This document shows positions 48,158 through 58,844 of a stretch of 64,000 nucleotides of DNA, piece after piece. A program made the translations under genes and the position numbers. Position 1 is the stretch's first letter; each line of letters begins with the position of its first letter. Where the stretch lies: positions 310,001-374,000 of the forward strand of contig NZ_JACJOT010000013.1 of the NCBI RefSeq assembly GCF_014695715.1, in the 5' to 3' direction. This stretch comes from Microcoleus sp. FACHB-68 (GTDB taxonomy: Bacteria > Cyanobacteriota > Cyanobacteriia > Cyanobacteriales > Oscillatoriaceae). Below the pieces are notes generated by a model. The model searched no databases. It saw only the letters and a program-made list of their open reading frames with translations, and was not told where the DNA came from.

Positions 48158-50569
48158 TTCGATGCTATCAATCACAATTTTGTTAGCCACATCGCCAAAG
48201 GTTACGGATCTGGCAGTTCCTGAAAATGGAATTGTTACTTCATTAAATGTGCTGTAAGCATCGGGTAATTCACCGGCAGGGGTTCGAGATAAAGGAACAG
48301 AAGCCAAAATATTGCCGGTGCCACCGGCACCCGAATAAATAATTACAGTGTGATCCCGGAAAGGTGAAGCGTAGAAAAACGAAAGTTGGCTGTCAAACCC
48401 ACCGTTGACATCCATCACAATTTCAGAGCCTTCACCATAGGTTAAAGCCGTAATTCCACTTGGTGGTGTTCCAAAGTTACCGCCAAATTCATCATTTCTT
48501 CCCAAGGCATCTAAGGCATCGTTATCAATAATTCCTAAAGCATTTGAAGAGAAAGAAACCCCTTGTACTGCATAAGTATTGCCCACATTTTCTAAATTTT
48601 CTACAGCCTCAAAATCTAATAATGCCGGCACATCACTTCGCGCAATCGTGAGAGTTGCGGTATTCTGCGCTCCTAGGATAGCACCGCCGGTAGGATTAAC
48701 TAAGGAAAGATTAACCGTTTCTGGAACTTCGATTAACGTGTCATCAATGATCGGAATATTAACCGTTTTAGACAGTTCTCCTTCAGCAAAATTAACAGTT
48801 ATTGGGTTATCCCTGTAATCTTGAGATGCAATTGCTGTGCCATTTGTTAATGAAATTGTCGCGTTAACTTCCCCACTGCTACCGCCGCTGCGAGTCACTG
48901 TGACGGCTGTTATCGGAGTCCCATTTTCATTAACTAAAAAACTCGCTTCACTAAACTCTAAGGTGCCTGGTGCTGACGGTGAGGGTGAGGGTGAGGGTGC
49001 CGGCGGTGCGGTGTCATTATCAACAATTTCGAGAACGGCAACATTATTATTGCCAATCAGTGCGTTTTGCTGGGGATTGCTTAAGGTTAAATTAATCGTC
49101 TCAGAACCTTCGACTAAGTTATCATCAACGATGGGAACTGCTAAAGTTTTACGGGTTTCCCCAGGAGCAAAGGTGACTTCTATAGGGCTATTATTGAAAT
49201 CCTCTGGGGACGTTGCTGTACCCTCAGTCAGAGTAATGGTAGCAGTCACTTCTGTATCGAGGATGCCGGTGCGAATGATTCCGATCTCTTGAATCGGTGT
49301 GCCGTCTTCATTTACCCTAAAAATGGGGGCGCTAAATTGTAAAGCAACATCATTGTCTAAAATCGTTAGATTTGCCGTACTTTGCGCTCCAATTGTTGCA
49401 CCACCTGTGAGGTTTTCCAAGGCTAAATTAATCGTTTCTGATCCTTCCACTAAGGCATCATTAACAATGGGAATTGTTACGGTTTTATTTGCTTCTCCTG
49501 AAGCAAAGTTTAGCTGGATTGGCGTATTGTCATAATCTTCTGGGGCGGTAGCAGTGCCATTTGTCAGCGTCAGGGTGGCACCGACTTCTCGATCCAGAAT
49601 GCCGGTGCGAGTTACCGTGACTTGGGCAACAGGTGTGCCATCCTCATTAACACTAAAGGAGGCATCACTAAACTGCAAGGCAACATCATCATCAAAGATG
49701 TTGACAGTTGCAGTATTTTGCGCCCCAATGGTTGCCCCTCCGGTGGGGTTTACCAAGCTGAGATTTATGGTTTCTGTATTTTCAACGGCGGTATCATCGA
49801 GTATGGGAATGGAGACGGTTTGCGTCGTTTCTCCCTCAGCAAAATTTACCTGGATAGGGGTGTTGATGTAATCTTGAAAAGCTGTGCCGGTGCCATCGCT
49901 TAAGTTAATCGTTGCGCTGACTTCTCCGCTAGTGCTACCAACCCGATTCACAGTCACCACTGCCACCGGCACCCCATTTTCATTAAACGCAAATGTGGGG
50001 GCGCTAAATTCTAAGGCACTGCTAATGGGGTTCACCGGCACCAATAAATCGCTCAGATTAGACAAGTCTGGGGCATCGCCTTGATAACTCAACTGTGCCA
50101 AAACGAGAGGCCGACTGTTGGTTTGTTGCAAAAAGGTAATTAAAACGATGCCTGAATTTGAACTGACGGGAAGAATTTGTGTCCTTACTTGAGTCAGATC
50201 AATGTCAGCCGGCAAGCCAATTTTGTCTACACCAAACTCAAAGTCGGTAATAATATCTTGCCCTAAATCAAGAGAAAAGCCGAGTGCGAATACATCAACG
50301 CCGGCACCGCCGGTTAAGGTATTATTTCCTTCGCCACCATAAAGAGTATCGTTGCCGTCGCCCCCGTTTAAACTGTCATTGCCGCTGCCGCCGAGTAAAA
50401 CATCACTGCCGGTGCCGCCGGTTAAGGTGTCATTACCCTCTTCGCCAAAAACAATATCATTGCCAAATCCCCCTATTAAACTGTCATTGCCCTGATCACC
50501 GATGAAAAGATCATTTCCAATACTGCCGATTAACGTGTCATCTGTATCATCGCCTAAGAATAAAGCCAT
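48149..50569 (-). CDS. RTX plus Calx-beta repeat protein
   Basis: 806 residues. The N-terminal 110 hold about nine RTX nonapeptides (for example GGTGSDVLLGGSGNDSLNGG). Next are three Calx-beta domains (each about 110 residues, with NENG.P...V.V.R and ETI.L.L.NPTGGA motifs), a Pro/Ser linker (PPAPSPSPSPSAP), a fourth Calx-beta, and an unknown C-terminal beta-domain (about 650-806). It is a calcium-binding surface or secreted protein. RTX at the N-terminus rather than near the C-terminal type I signal is unusual. DNA repeats along 48.6-50.0 kb reflect the domain repeats. Confidence 0.88.
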   Translation of the reverse strand: MALFLGDDTDDTLIGSIGNDLFIGDQGNDSLIGGFGNDIVFGEEGNDTLTGGTGSDVLLGGSGNDSLNGGDGNDTLYGGEGNNTLTGGAGVDVFALGFSLDLGQDIITDFEFGVDKIGLPADIDLTQVRTQILPVSSNSGIVLITFLQQTNSRPLVLAQLSYQGDAPDLSNLSDLLVPVNPISSALEFSAPTFAFNENGVPVAVVTVNRVGSTSGEVSATINLSDGTGTAFQDYINTPIQVNFAEGETTQTVSIPILDDTAVENTETINLSLVNPTGGATIGAQNTATVNIFDDDVALQFSDASFSVNEDGTPVAQVTVTRTGILDREVGATLTLTNGTATAPEDYDNTPIQLNFASGEANKTVTIPIVNDALVEGSETINLALENLTGGATIGAQSTANLTILDNDVALQFSAPIFRVNEDGTPIQEIGIIRTGILDTEVTATITLTEGTATSPEDFNNSPIEVTFAPGETRKTLAVPIVDDNLVEGSETINLTLSNPQQNALIGNNNVAVLEIVDNDTAPPAPSPSPSPSAPGTLEFSEASFLVNENGTPITAVTVTRSGGSSGEVNATISLTNGTAIASQDYRDNPITVNFAEGELSKTVNIPIIDDTLIEVPETVNLSLVNPTGGAILGAQNTATLTIARSDVPALLDFEAVENLENVGNTYAVQGVSFSSNALGIIDNDALDALGRNDEFGGNFGTPPSGITALTYGEGSEIVMDVNGGFDSQLSFFYASPFRDHTVIIYSGAGGTGNILASVPLSRTPAGELPDAYSTFNEVTIPFSGTARSVTFGDVANKIVIDSIELG

Positions 50570-51123
50570 CGTTTAACACTCCTCTCTACAATTGGTTTGC
50601 TGAAAATTACCCTGTAGATGCCTCTTGCTCTGGCTGCTAAGCCTTCACGCAAGGGTATTAATTAACTATAAAATTAAACGTTGCCCTGATTAATAAATGA
50701 TAGAATAAGCAAAGCAATATTGACAAATAAATTATTACTTGCCTTTTTAGTTTTTACTTTTTTAGGGTTCATCTTCACAGTGGCAAACGCGTTAGGGCGA
50801 TCCTCCTACTGACAACCAAAAAAATTACTCTCCTCAAGCGCCGGCTCTTTAATTTGGCCGGTTATTTGGATAGGAGATAGCACAGAGGCTAAACCCTGCT
50901 AATAATTTTAAACAGATGCTCTCAATTGTACCAATTCCAAGCGTTGAGCTACTGGCATTTTGCACCAGTATAAACTTTCGGTTTGTGGCCGGCACCAACT
51001 GATGAGAGAAAAGGGGATGAAGTAATTAAGATAGGGCAACCTCCTGTTCTAACCCTAACTATATCTATCTCTATAACTAGGGTTAGAGTTCCGTTGAATG
51101 CAAATTCAAAAAGTCTCAGGGTG
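50570..51123. other. Intergenic region with a terminator hairpin after the Argonaute gene
   Basis: TCTAACCCTA (51048-51057) and TAGGGTTAGA (51078-51087) form a perfect 10-bp inverted repeat 37 nt past the Argonaute stop, suited to end the operon transcript on the minus strand. The rest holds no gene. Confidence 0.5.
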
Positions 51124-53340
51124 TTATAACCAAAATTGGCGATCACCCTCTAATAGACTCGGATAAATCCCGTTTAAGCGCAGATAAGCCATCCGATCTG
51201 AGCCATAAAGTGGCATTGGCAATCGAGGAGTTTTTAATGCTCCGTGATGTAAAAGAGTGAGTTTAAGAGTAGTATCTACCACATCCTTAATTGATGCCGG
51301 ATGTCCTTGCTCGTGAACTGTCAAGCGCAGGGGACAAGCCAAACCCACATTTTCAGGAACCTGAGTTGTTACCAGAACCGCTTCGCGAGAGGACAGGCGA
51401 AGCGCTAAGCCCAGTGTAGGTGCCGCCAAAACTTTTTGATTTAAGTTATACAGTCGAGGGATATGAGATTTTCTGCACTCTACCAGGATAAATTTGGCAT
51501 CGATTGCTTTAGCTCTTGCTAAGAAATTATCAACTTCTTGACCGCAAAACCGCCCATCTCGATAAATTAAGACAGTTTTACCTCCTAGATCGGCAGATGG
51601 AAGCAACCTTTCTAGAAGTCGCTGAGGGATTTCTTCTCCTTCAATTAAATCGCCTTCAAGTCGGTAGCGATGAAACTCTCCTCGTTGACCGTAAAGACGT
51701 ATACTGGCACAAGCATTCAAAGTTCCCGATAACTTTTCTTTAGAAGACCTGGAAATATCTAATCCAATAAAATAGTCAGCAATGGTTAAAGGTTCTGCTA
51801 AAACGAAAGGTAGATTACCCAACTTTGCTAGAATTCCTGGAACCACTTGATTGAGGATGTACTTGGACTCAACATCTTTTAAAGTGTCTTCATAGATTAC
51901 TTGACTGGCAATGCGACGATTAAGTAATAGTGAATAAATTTGATGATAAAAACTCCCCTCGTCGCTCCGATCTGTGTTCCGATCTTCTTCTGGAAGAAAC
52001 GTTAAAACAATGTCTGGTGTAATATTTACTAAGTCATTAACAGCTTTCTCAACTTCTACTCTAAATTCAGCTCCGCTCAAATTATTGCTCGATAGGGCTT
52101 TTTTATCAATAATATGGCTTTCAAATCCATACTCTTTCAGACGTTTCTGAACTTCATTGAGAAATGGAGCGACTTTCGTATTGCACAGTTTCAAAGCAGC
52201 GATGCTAACAAATCTTGAGGAATCGCGATAATCATCATGACGGCGATAAACACCACCTTTTTTAAGGCCCGTAAGGATTTTACTTTGAACTTCCTTAAAA
52301 TTTTTACCAAAAAGAAGAAGAGTTTCTGAGAGAGGAACTTCTGGTTGCCAGAATAAATCGGAATATTGATTGCTGTTAAGACACTTAGATGCTAACTGGA
52401 TACCATAAGAAGCTAAAGTATTTTCAGCTACTTTTTTGTAATTAAATAAAAGTTCCTGTCGTTCCCTATTACGAATTTTAGTCGCCTTGAGAAGTGAGCC
52501 ATATTCTACTCCAAACTTGTTAGCTGTTTCAGGCGTGACAGCAGGACGGAGAGCAGCCATTGCATAGTGAAACTTTTTTTTATTTTTGCCAAATTGTACG
52601 GCTACAAGGGGCTGGTTGTCTGGCGCATTTTTCAATTCTTCTTTACTCACTGAACCCGTTGCATTTTCTATTAACCTTTGTCGGTGTTCTCCTACTGTTC
52701 CCGCTAATTCGGTGATAGTAGCAATATTCCCTGATTCAATATCTTGTACTTTTAAACCAATCAAAAGCTTATCAGGCTCGTGTCGATAGGGATGATTCTG
52801 ATAAAATTCAGCTAAATTTTCTTTGGATAGAATGCGACTGTGTAATGTTAAAGCTATGGCAGGCTCTAATGTTCCTTTTAATTCAATAGTTTCTGGCCAA
52901 AAATCGACTTCACGGCTGACATTAATTCCATTGTCTGATAAAACAGGTACAGGTAAAAAGCGTCGTTCTGTTTTTAGAACTTGAAAAGCTAGTTGAGCCA
53001 AAATATATGGAGTTACTGACGGCTGACGTACCCATTGGAATGACCAGTAGCAAGTTCTGAAATCTTCCACTTCCTCTTGGATCTTTTTTAAAGCTTCTTT
53101 CCAAGCATTTGAGGGGGGCATTTGTTGATTTGGTTTCCCTAATACCCAAAACGATTTATCATGCCAACTAACAACTATGCCTGGAAACTTCCGGCAAAAA
53201 TGGAAGCTTAAGCGGTTGCCTACCTCCCGGTCAACTTCTGGACTCAATCGAAAGCCCATTAAATTTGCTTGTCGGATAGTAAGCAGGAAAATTTCGCTTA
53301 AAAATGTGGGAACTTGGGAAACAGGAACATCAGCAGTCAT
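51124..53340 (-). CDS. Long prokaryotic Argonaute with predicted active PIWI domain
   Basis: 738 residues. N and PAZ-like parts cover about 1-300, and MID about 380-510 ([16 protein letters not shown], then [13 protein letters not shown], with Q480 and K506 placed as in 5'-phosphate pockets). The PIWI domain follows. Catalytic residues appear present: D528 (FIGLDIS), a Glu finger among E562-E570 (EGDLIEGEE), D595 (LIYRDGRF) and D715 ([10 protein letters not shown]). Spacings (67 and 187 from D528) fit known DEDD Argonautes such as TtAgo and CbAgo. It should therefore be a guide-dependent nuclease. Its ATG overlaps the stop of the nuclease gene (53337-53340), showing tight coupling. The block is AT-rich and poor in GCCGGC. 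Confidence 0.93.
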   Translation of the reverse strand: MTADVPVSQVPTFLSEIFLLTIRQANLMGFRLSPEVDREVGNRLSFHFCRKFPGIVVSWHDKSFWVLGKPNQQMPPSNAWKEALKKIQEEVEDFRTCYWSFQWVRQPSVTPYILAQLAFQVLKTERRFLPVPVLSDNGINVSREVDFWPETIELKGTLEPAIALTLHSRILSKENLAEFYQNHPYRHEPDKLLIGLKVQDIESGNIATITELAGTVGEHRQRLIENATGSVSKEELKNAPDNQPLVAVQFGKNKKKFHYAMAALRPAVTPETANKFGVEYGSLLKATKIRNRERQELLFNYKKVAENTLASYGIQLASKCLNSNQYSDLFWQPEVPLSETLLLFGKNFKEVQSKILTGLKKGGVYRRHDDYRDSSRFVSIAALKLCNTKVAPFLNEVQKRLKEYGFESHIIDKKALSSNNLSGAEFRVEVEKAVNDLVNITPDIVLTFLPEEDRNTDRSDEGSFYHQIYSLLLNRRIASQVIYEDTLKDVESKYILNQVVPGILAKLGNLPFVLAEPLTIADYFIGLDISRSSKEKLSGTLNACASIRLYGQRGEFHRYRLEGDLIEGEEIPQRLLERLLPSADLGGKTVLIYRDGRFCGQEVDNFLARAKAIDAKFILVECRKSHIPRLYNLNQKVLAAPTLGLALRLSSREAVLVTTQVPENVGLACPLRLTVHEQGHPASIKDVVDTTLKLTLLHHGALKTPRLPMPLYGSDRMAYLRLNGIYPSLLEGDRQFWL

Positions 53341-54155
53341 GCGGAAACCTCAAAAGTAGAAAATTGACAAATTGAATTGAACTGGCAGTATTGGCATGGA
53401 AGTCCGGGATTCGGTGGAAAAATTGTTTCAAAGTCGGCTGGATTTTGTCGATAACGCCGTAAATCCCCTTGATGCTGTTGAGAAATTCGTGCCAGTTCCA
53501 TCTGAACAGCGTCAAGTTGGACAGAGGTTGCAGTGATGGGGTCAGACCAATGGCCAGTTTCCAAGTTATAGAATGAAGCAACAGCCGGTTGCTTTGGATA
53601 GAGATAGCGAGCAGCTAACAGGTAAATAAATCCTTGCCGGCGGTCAAATTCCGATTTACCTGTCTTCAAATCTAAAATGTGCAGCTTGCCATCAGGCTCT
53701 AGAAAAATGCAATCAATCGCAGCAAAAAAATTAAATGAGTAGTTGCCTTGGTGAAGGAGAATTGGCTCTGGAAACCCTTCATCACCCCGACTCAGCTTGA
53801 TAAGATTTTTTCCAAATAGAATTGGGGTTTTATGGTAGTTTTCTAGGCTATGGGTAACTCGTTTTTGGACTTCAATTGATTCCTGATTCAATTGAATAAT
53901 CTCTGCTACTCGCTCTATTCCGTCTGATGAGTCTAAGAGCTGTGTGTCTCGATGAAATTCATAAACTCCTTTTTGTGCTAGTAGCCCAATTTTCTGCCAG
54001 GGGGTATCTTGCTCCAAAAGAGTTTTAACTGGGAGTTCTTTTTTTCGAGCTTTAGTAAATCCCCGTTTCATATCACAGTGCCAGTGTTCTTGGCCTACTG
54101 CTGGGGAGAATAAAGACAACAGATTGTAGCTGGCATACTGCCAAATTTTCTTCAT
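53337..54155 (-). CDS. Cas4/RecB-like PD-(D/E)XK nuclease with Fe-S cysteines
   Basis: ATG at 54155, 2 nt after the upstream stop, gives 272 residues. The nuclease core shows D148 ([10 protein letters not shown]), D162 and K164 (ILDLKTG) and the RecB motif Q174-x3-Y178 (RRQGFIY). Four cysteines are spaced as in Cas4/AddB iron-sulfur nucleases: C27 near the N-terminus, then C254, C257 and C263 ([11 protein letters not shown]). Cas4-like nucleases trim or resect DNA ends, and RecB-like nucleases occur near some long Argonautes. I infer that it produces or processes DNA for guide loading. It is the middle gene of the operon. Confidence 0.88.
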   Translation of the reverse strand: MKKIWQYASYNLLSLFSPAVGQEHWHCDMKRGFTKARKKELPVKTLLEQDTPWQKIGLLAQKGVYEFHRDTQLLDSSDGIERVAEIIQLNQESIEVQKRVTHSLENYHKTPILFGKNLIKLSRGDEGFPEPILLHQGNYSFNFFAAIDCIFLEPDGKLHILDLKTGKSEFDRRQGFIYLLAARYLYPKQPAVASFYNLETGHWSDPITATSVQLDAVQMELARISQQHQGDLRRYRQNPADFETIFPPNPGLPCQYCQFNSICQFSTFEVSA

Positions 54156-54157
54156 GT

Positions 54158-54793
54158 TCAAATTTCTAGTAGTGATAGTTTTAATTCTGCTTTTGGTTGT
54201 GGAACAATCCAATCATGCTGGAGGGCCACTCTTTTTAAAACAGACATAATCGCTCGCGAAGAAGCAGAAGTTATCAGAATACTCGGATAAATGCCACTGC
54301 CCCAACTGGGATGCTCTAACACAGAGCAGCGATTGTGAATGACTGGGAACCCTAACAAAGCTTTGACGGCGGCAGTGTCGTCGTGGGCGATTTCTCCGGG
54401 ACGTGAGAGTAGGGGATAACCAGTACGAGGATCGATTAGGTCTGTTAGGAAACCGCGAGCTCGCAAATGGCGTACTACATCTGAACCAAAGCTGATGAAC
54501 CTTTCCCGCAAACGGTCTTTCTCCCTCTCGATATGGGGTGCCGTTTCCGCCAAGGGGTAGCGGGATTGTTGGAGAACTACAATCACTCGGCAAGTCGTTA
54601 CGGGTAAAACCCAGTCGGGAAAGACCCGCTCTAGGTTTTGGGCAACGAACGGACTGCACCGATGAACTGACATCTCAACTGCCTGTCCTGTCTGTGTGAC
54701 TCTCTCGATTGGCGACTGTTGCTGGGATGCCTTCAATGTTGGCTGTTCCGCAGACAGTGCTTCATTTCCAGCTAGTTGTCTTGCATACACCAT
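54158..54793 (-). CDS. CblD (MMADHC)-like protein
   Basis: ATG at 54793 (AAGGG eight bases upstream) gives 211 residues. A TTG at 54829 would place the start inside the operator and is rejected. The C-terminal 130 residues match human [44 protein letters not shown], the short VIHNRC and [10 protein letters not shown]156 sits where MMADHC has its cobalamin-binding cysteine (CKVIRHSLWG). MMADHC traffics vitamin B12, and cyanobacterial homologues have no established role. It is the first gene of the Argonaute operon. The fold is related to nitroreductases, so a redox or cofactor role is possible. Confidence 0.8.
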   Translation of the reverse strand: MVYARQLAGNEALSAEQPTLKASQQQSPIERVTQTGQAVEMSVHRCSPFVAQNLERVFPDWVLPVTTCRVIVVLQQSRYPLAETAPHIEREKDRLRERFISFGSDVVRHLRARGFLTDLIDPRTGYPLLSRPGEIAHDDTAAVKALLGFPVIHNRCSVLEHPSWGSGIYPSILITSASSRAIMSVLKRVALQHDWIVPQPKAELKLSLLEI

Positions 54794-54811
54794 ATATAGT
54801 GCCCTTGTTGA

Positions 54812-54870
54812 GTTGTTGTAATTCGTCAACCCTATTTTGATACTAACTAAGGTTGACGAATTACGTCAAC
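54812..54870. promoter_or_regulatory. Paired operators and divergent promoters of the Argonaute/XRE2 switch
   Basis: GTTGACGAATTACGTCAAC (54852-54870) has perfect 7-bp arms. GTTGTTGTAATTCGTCAAC (54812-54830) matches its complement at 17 of 19 positions. Each overlaps a -35 box: minus strand TTGACG 54869-54864, 18-bp spacer, TAGTAT 54845-54840 for the Argonaute operon; plus strand TTGTAA 54816-54821, 17-bp spacer, GATACT 54839-54844 for XRE2. The -10 elements overlap each other. Confidence 0.7.
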
Positions 54871-54906
54871 CCCCATTACGATTAATAGGTAAGTAGGAAA
54901 AAAGCT

Positions 54907-55275
54907 GTGAGTAAAAGTTTTGGTAAGCGTATCCGTGAAGCTCGACAGAATAAGGGATTCAGCCAGCGCGATTTGGCGGCGTTGGTAAAGGTGGATTATA
55001 CTTACCTGTCCAAACTAGAGAATGATCGCGCAGAGTATCCGCCTAAAGAGGAGGTTATTCAGTCATTAGCACATCACCTAGATTTAGATGCGAAGGAGTT
55101 ACATGACCTAGCGGGTCGGATCGCACCAGAAGATGTCAAAGTTGTTCAGGAGCTTGTCAAAACCTACCCAAAACAGATCCCTGTTTTATTCCGTCAAATG
55201 CGGGACAATCCTGAACTTGCTCAAAAATTTATTCGGGAAGCTACACAAGCAGAAAGTGAGGAGGAATCAAGTTGA
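54907..55275 (+). CDS. XRE-family repressor (XRE2)
   Basis: GTG start; 122 residues. The HTH is at 7-62 (FSQRDLAALVKVDYTYLSKL, then ENDRAEYPPKEEV). It is paralogous to XRE1 at 5784, with the same tail LFRQMRDNPELAQKF. It is divergent from the CblD/nuclease/Argonaute operon across two palindromes that both overlap promoters, so it probably represses itself and the operon. Its stop overlaps the ImmA2 start. Confidence 0.88.
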   Translation: MSKSFGKRIREARQNKGFSQRDLAALVKVDYTYLSKLENDRAEYPPKEEVIQSLAHHLDLDAKELHDLAGRIAPEDVKVVQELVKTYPKQIPVLFRQMRDNPELAQKFIREATQAESEEESS

Positions 55276-55952
55276 GTGTAATTAAGACTTTTCAGTTCTT
55301 GTCCAAAGAAAAGATAGAGGATTTAGCTAATGATCTTCTCATGCGTATGCAGGGAACACCAAATTTCCCAAACTGGCCTGGGGTAGCTGAGCGTGCAGTT
55401 GATTTTCTGAAGCTGGGAATGGTTTGGGATAAAATTCCTAACCAAAATGGCAGACCTGTAGCGGCTAGAATTTATCCAACACAACGTTTGATAGAAATTA
55501 ATGAAGATATACCGAAGCTCCAGCAAGACCCAGGTTTTGTAGAGTCCACAATTGCTCATGAAGTTGGGCATTGGGTACTACATATTAACGAAGAAGAAGC
55601 TGATGGTATTGTAGAACAACTAGAGCTACCTCTAGATTGTGTGACAACAGAACAACCATTTTTGTGTCGTGATGTTGGTGAGCGTATGGCTCTTAGTAGT
55701 CCTAAAACTCAAGCTGATTGGGTCGAGTGGCAAGCTCAGTATTTTGCTAGTTGTCTGTTGATGCCTCGGTATAAGTTAGAAGAAGCTCGAAAAAAGTATG
55801 ATTTAACCAAGTGGTCTCACCTTTATGCTTTACGAAAGGATTTAGGTGTAACGATATCTAATTTTACAAACCGCTTACAAGACCTCGGCTGGATTGATAT
55901 TCCCAAGGGTTCTAAGCAAATCTATTTGAGGAACACAGGCTTTAATAGGTAG
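55272..55952 (+). CDS. ImmA/IrrE-family metallopeptidase (ImmA2)
   Basis: TTG start overlapping the XRE2 stop by 4 nt; 226 residues. HEVGH at 96-100 is the zinc site, and EWQAQYFASCLLMP follows as in ImmA1. The end is winged-helix-like. In the ICEBs1 paradigm such a protease cleaves the partner repressor on a DNA-damage or quorum signal. Here that would switch on the Argonaute operon, which is inference. Confidence 0.88.
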   Translation: MSVIKTFQFLSKEKIEDLANDLLMRMQGTPNFPNWPGVAERAVDFLKLGMVWDKIPNQNGRPVAARIYPTQRLIEINEDIPKLQQDPGFVESTIAHEVGHWVLHINEEEADGIVEQLELPLDCVTTEQPFLCRDVGERMALSSPKTQADWVEWQAQYFASCLLMPRYKLEEARKKYDLTKWSHLYALRKDLGVTISNFTNRLQDLGWIDIPKGSKQIYLRNTGFNR

Positions 55953-56234
55953 AGAAGGCTGTTGAACTGCAATTGGCTGAAGTTACAAAATAATACTTTT
56001 GGACTGATTCAAGATGTCAGGCTATTAACAATTTTGCCTAAAAAAAACCAAACCGGCTGGCAAAAAAATCCATCAAGTTGCTACACATCCAAATTTAAAA
56101 GCACGGCAATAGCCGATGGGGGGACGCACACCGGCACCACCCTATCTCCCTAAATCAGAATAGTCGCACCGGAGCGAGAGTATGTAAAAATATCAAGGCG
56201 GATAAACAGTATTAATCATCGAGGAGTTCCGTTC

Positions 56235-58796
56235 GTGGAGTCCCGTTACAACCCCGGATCTATAGAACAGAAGTGGCAACAGACTTGGACTGAGCGAGGC
56301 TTAGCTGAAACACCGGCAGAGACAGAGAAACCGAAATTCTATGCCCTGTCTATGTTTCCCTACCCTTCAGGCAGTCTGCACATGGGACACGTCCGTGTCT
56401 ACACCATTACCGATGTGATTGCCCGACTGAAACGGATGCAAGGGTATCGGGTTCTCAGTCCAATGGGTTGGGATGCCTTTGGACTGCCGGCAGAAAATGC
56501 GGCGATCGAACGCGGCATTCCCCCAGCAAAGTGGACGTATCAAAATATTGCCCAAATGAAAGGGCAATTGCAAAAACTCGGCATCTCCTTCGATTGGAGT
56601 CGAGAAATTGCCACCTGTTCGCCCGATTATTACAAGTGGACGCAGTGGATTTTCTTGCAATTCTTAAAAGCCGGCCTTGCTTATCAAAAAGAAGCCGCCG
56701 TTAACTGGGACCCCATCGATCAAACTGTGCTAGCAAACGAGCAAGTTGATAACGAGGGCCGTTCCTGGCGTTCCGGTGCTAAAGTAGAGCGCAAATTGTT
56801 GCGGCAGTGGTTCCTCAAAATTACCGACTACGCCGAACAATTGCTCAACGATCTCGATAAATTAACCGGCTGGCCTGAACGGGTGAAGTTGATGCAGGCT
56901 AACTGGATTGGCAAATCCACCGGCGCTTATTTAGAATTCCCGATTATCGGATTCGATGAGAAAATCGCAGTCTTTACCACGCGCCCAGATACCGTTTATG
57001 GTGTAACTTACGTGGTTTTGGCACCCGAACATCCTCTCACACCCCGCGTCACCACCCCAGACCGGCAGGAAGCCGTAGACGCCTTTATTAAAGAAGTATC
57101 CGCTCAAAGTGAATTGGATCGCACCGCCGAGGATAAGCCGAAACGCGGGATTCCCACCGGCGGCAAAGCAATCAATCCCTTCACCGGCGCAGAAATTCCC
57201 ATCTGGATTGCCGATTATGTGCTGTATGAATATGGCACCGGCGCAGTCATGGGAGTGCCGGCCCACGATGTGCGGGATTTCCAATTTGCCACGCAACAAA
57301 ATCTCCCCATAAAAGTAGTGATTGTGCCGGCAGATGCGGCAGACCCGAAAGCCGCCCCGAAACAAGCTTACACCGAACCCGGAGTGGTGATTGAGTCCGA
57401 CTTATTTAACGGGATGGATTCAACGGAAGCTAAATCGGCAATCGTCCAGTATGCCCAAGAAAAAGGATTCGGGAAAGCCCGCATACAATACCGACTCAGA
57501 GATTGGTTAATTTCACGCCAGCGGTACTGGGGCGCACCGATTCCGGTGATTCACTGCCCCAACTGCGGGATCGTGCCGGTGCCAGACGAAGACTTGCCGG
57601 TGCAGTTGCCAGAAGATGTCGAATTTAGCGGGCGCGGCGGTTCTCCCCTGACTCAGTTAGAAAACTGGGTGAATGTGGCCTGTCCGACTTGTGGGACGCC
57701 GGCAAAGCGGGAAACCGACACGATGGATACCTTCATCGATTCCTCGTGGTATTTCTTGCGCTACCCAGACGCCCAAAACTCCGCCCAAGCCTTCGATCCA
57801 GCAAAAGTGAATGATTGGATGCCGGTGGATCAGTATGTCGGCGGCATCGAACACGCAATCTTGCATTTACTATATTCCCGGTTTTTTGTCAAGGTGTTGC
57901 GCGATTGTGGCTGGCTCAACTTTGACGAACCCTTCCAGCGCCTCCTTACCCAAGGCATGGTTCAGGGCTTGACTTACAAAAACCCCACAACCGGCAAATA
58001 CATTCCCTCGACAAACGTCAATGCCGGTGCGCCCAAAGATCCAGAAACGGGGGAACCGCTGGAAGTCTTTTATGAAAAGATGTCCAAGTCAAAGTACAAC
58101 GGCGTCGATCCCCTGGAAGTCATGGCCAAATATGGGGCAGATACGGCACGGATGTTTATCCTCTTCAAAGCCCCGCCGGAAAAAGATTTAGAGTGGGATG
58201 ACGCAGATGTAGAGGGTCAATCCCGCTTCCTGAATCGCGTTTGGCGCTTAGTCACCGAGTTTGCCGGCAGCACTCCTCCAAAACCTTATAAAGGCGGGGA
58301 TCTGAGCAAAGTTGAGAAAGACTTGCGGCGGGCAATTCACACGGCAATAGAGGCGGTGACAGAAGATTTGGAAGGCGATTATCAATTTAATACCGCCATT
58401 TCAGAACTAATGAAACTCAGCAATGCCCTCTCAGATGCCGGCTGTAAAACGTCGCCGGTTTATGCAGAAGGCATTGAAACGCTGATTCGTCTCTTAGCCC
58501 CCTTTGCGCCCCATATTGCTGAGGAATTGTGGCACGAAATTGGTCATACTGATTCAGTCCATGAGCAAAGTTGGCCAAAAGCAGAAGCTTCTGCCTTGGT
58601 GGTGGATGAAATTACCTTGGTGATTCAAATTATGGGTAAAACCAGAGGCACCATTCAAGTGCCGGCAGCCGCTGATCGGCAAGCTTTAGAGCAATATGCC
58701 CGTGAATCTGAAGTAGCGCAACGTCATATCGAAGGCAAGGAAATCAAAAAGGTGATTGTGGTGCCTGGAAAGCTGGTGAATTTTGTGATTGGTTAA
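56235..58796 (+). CDS. leuS: Leucyl-tRNA synthetase
   Basis: 853 residues, GTG start. The HIGH motif is in [19 protein letters not shown] in [11 protein letters not shown]. The editing domain ([20 protein letters not shown]) and zinc-binding pairs (CPNCGI, CPTCGT) are present, and the C-terminal domain is complete. It charges tRNA-Leu. The start follows GAGGAG. Dense GCCGGC marks it as native chromosome, so the Argonaute block ends before about 56.1 kb. Confidence 0.97.
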   Translation: MESRYNPGSIEQKWQQTWTERGLAETPAETEKPKFYALSMFPYPSGSLHMGHVRVYTITDVIARLKRMQGYRVLSPMGWDAFGLPAENAAIERGIPPAKWTYQNIAQMKGQLQKLGISFDWSREIATCSPDYYKWTQWIFLQFLKAGLAYQKEAAVNWDPIDQTVLANEQVDNEGRSWRSGAKVERKLLRQWFLKITDYAEQLLNDLDKLTGWPERVKLMQANWIGKSTGAYLEFPIIGFDEKIAVFTTRPDTVYGVTYVVLAPEHPLTPRVTTPDRQEAVDAFIKEVSAQSELDRTAEDKPKRGIPTGGKAINPFTGAEIPIWIADYVLYEYGTGAVMGVPAHDVRDFQFATQQNLPIKVVIVPADAADPKAAPKQAYTEPGVVIESDLFNGMDSTEAKSAIVQYAQEKGFGKARIQYRLRDWLISRQRYWGAPIPVIHCPNCGIVPVPDEDLPVQLPEDVEFSGRGGSPLTQLENWVNVACPTCGTPAKRETDTMDTFIDSSWYFLRYPDAQNSAQAFDPAKVNDWMPVDQYVGGIEHAILHLLYSRFFVKVLRDCGWLNFDEPFQRLLTQGMVQGLTYKNPTTGKYIPSTNVNAGAPKDPETGEPLEVFYEKMSKSKYNGVDPLEVMAKYGADTARMFILFKAPPEKDLEWDDADVEGQSRFLNRVWRLVTEFAGSTPPKPYKGGDLSKVEKDLRRAIHTAIEAVTEDLEGDYQFNTAISELMKLSNALSDAGCKTSPVYAEGIETLIRLLAPFAPHIAEELWHEIGHTDSVHEQSWPKAEASALVVDEITLVIQIMGKTRGTIQVPAAADRQALEQYARESEVAQRHIEGKEIKKVIVVPGKLVNFVIG

Positions 58797-58813
58797 TTGT
58801 GCCTCAACTAACA

Positions 58814-58844
58814 CCCATCTCCTTCTAGAAGAGGGGGAGATGGG
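58814..58844 (+). terminator. Hairpin after leuS
   Basis: CCCATCTCC and GGAGATGGG form a perfect 9-bp stem, with CTTCTAGAAG pairing inside the loop, 18 nt after the stop. No strong T-run follows, so activity as a terminator is likely but not certain. Confidence 0.5.

Noticed and set aside
48837-49871. Long plus-strand frames antisense to the Calx-beta protein
   Set aside because: They mirror the repeated domains of the real gene and lack ribosome sites.
54794-54829. TTG start at 54829 for the CblD-like gene
   Set aside because: It would lie inside the operator, while ATG at 54793 has a proper ribosome site.
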